Below are positions 15,115 to 15,504 of a stretch of 15,504 nt of DNA, piece by piece. Each line of letters opens with the position of its first letter. The stretch's first letter is position 1. A program made the translations under genes and the position numbers. The stretch covers positions 1 to 15,504 of the forward strand of contig JBKPDW010000270.1 in the NCBI GenBank assembly GCA_046728115.1, given 5' to 3'. This stretch comes from CAVSWN01 sp046728115. Its GTDB lineage: Bacteria; Acidobacteriota; Vicinamibacteria; Vicinamibacterales; CAVVIG01. The notes beneath the pieces were generated by a model, which saw nothing but the letters and a program-made list of their open reading frames with translations, made no database searches and was not told where the DNA came from.

Positions 15115-15409
15115 GGTCCCTCCCGATCGCAGGCTATCGCTGTTGCGATTTGAGGTCCGTGTTCGGGTGGTGAGCTTCTGCGTGCGCGTTACGGCGTGAC
15201 AGACTGTGCGAACTCGGATGGGGCTTGCCAAAACGAAGCCTTCGGTTGCCCTTCGACTCACTTCGTTCGCTTCCTTCGACTGCGCTCAAGAAGTCCTCAA
15301 GCCTCTGTTATGGAAATTGCTCTCGAGTCGTCGTTAAGTGCCACGTAATCGGCGAGCGTGCGCCGAGTCAATGCCATTCGTAGTTGAAATTCGGTAAGCG
15401 ACCCACTGT
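15115..15409. other. Intergenic region with a CCTTCGACT repeat
   Basis: No gene was recognised. CCTTCGACT occurs at 15250-15258 and again at 15273-15281, within a stretch (15249-15290) that resembles a common intergenic palindromic element of GC-rich genomes (CTTCGACTCACTTCGTTCG and CTTCGACTGCGCTCAAG). The part from ~15300 to 15409 may be the terminal non-coding end of the insertion element whose transposase tail starts at 15410. Confidence 0.5.
15250..15290. repeat. CCTTCGACT direct repeat element
   Basis: Two copies of CCTTCGACT start 23 bases apart, each followed by a CACTTCG- or GCGCTCA-like segment. The layout fits small dispersed intergenic repeats seen in many GC-rich bacteria; only one locus is visible here, so dispersal is not shown. 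Confidence 0.45.
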
Positions 15410-15504
15410 TTACGCCGCCGACTTCTTCATGCCGTGCATCTGCCGCTTGATGGCCTCTCGAAGCAGCGGGAGCGCGCGATAGTTCCTGATGCGTCGCAGC
15501 CGTG
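15410..15504 (-). CDS. C-terminal fragment of a probable transposase (IS256-like), partial
   Basis: A minus-strand frame enters from the right edge and ends at a TAA at 15410. The 30 visible residues include RLRRIRNYRALPLLREAIKR and end in a lysine- and alanine-rich tail. The pattern R-x-x-R-[IL]-x-x-Y-R-x-L-P-x-L-x-x-A resembles the extreme C-terminus of IS256/mutator-type transposases, but the catalytic DDE residues would lie outside the window, so this is a tentative family call. The coding frame itself is likely real since it is free of stops to the edge and basic in character. Confidence 0.4.
   Translation of the reverse strand, partial: RLRRIRNYRALPLLREAIKRQMHGMKKSAA

Overview
The window is GC-rich and carries a tripartite RND efflux operon, a decaheme cytochrome/MtrB-type outer-membrane conduit, a Tat-exported molybdenum hydroxylase and a GerW-like protein. 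This mix, together with GGGATT-type intergenic repeats, suggests a soil-type Acidobacteriota (Vicinamibacteria-like) genome. That placement is inferred from gene content and style; there is no rRNA or marker gene in the window to confirm it. No tRNA, rRNA or CRISPR array was seen.

Layout. (1) Positions 1-5335, minus strand: an efflux operon transcribed tolC-like, then RND pump, then periplasmic adaptor. The adaptor runs off the left edge. (2) Positions 5336-6446: about 1.1 kb without an intact gene. On the minus strand it holds a frameshifted fatty acid hydroxylase/sterol desaturase-family pseudogene and the first ~22 codons of a response regulator. On the right side lies a perfect TATACA-N7-TGTATA inverted repeat. 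(3) Positions 6447-9826, plus strand: a two-gene operon for a periplasmic decaheme c-type cytochrome (DmsE/MtrA type, ten CXXCH motifs) and an MtrB/PioB-family beta-barrel, closed by a strong hairpin. (4) Positions 10135-14337, minus strand, convergent with (3): a three-subunit xanthine dehydrogenase-family enzyme in the order [2Fe-2S] (Tat signal), molybdopterin subunit, FAD subunit. The last two genes are separated by a G-rich heptamer-like repeat with a canonical G-quadruplex pattern. (5) Positions 14374-15114, minus strand: a small predicted lipoprotein just upstream of the hydroxylase genes, and before it a GerW/YtfJ-like glycine-rich protein whose C-terminus looks frameshifted. (6) Positions 15115-15504: an intergenic stretch with a CCTTCGACT repeat, then the C-terminal 30 codons of a probable transposase at the right edge.

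How they may work together. The efflux genes form one envelope-spanning pump. The cytochrome and barrel together form a porin-cytochrome conduit that carries electrons across the outer membrane. The convergent molybdenum hydroxylase is predicted to be folded in the cytoplasm and exported by the Tat signal of its [2Fe-2S] subunit, so it would release electrons in the same periplasm. Coupling between hydroxylase and conduit is an attractive hypothesis from proximity only; nothing in the sequence proves it.
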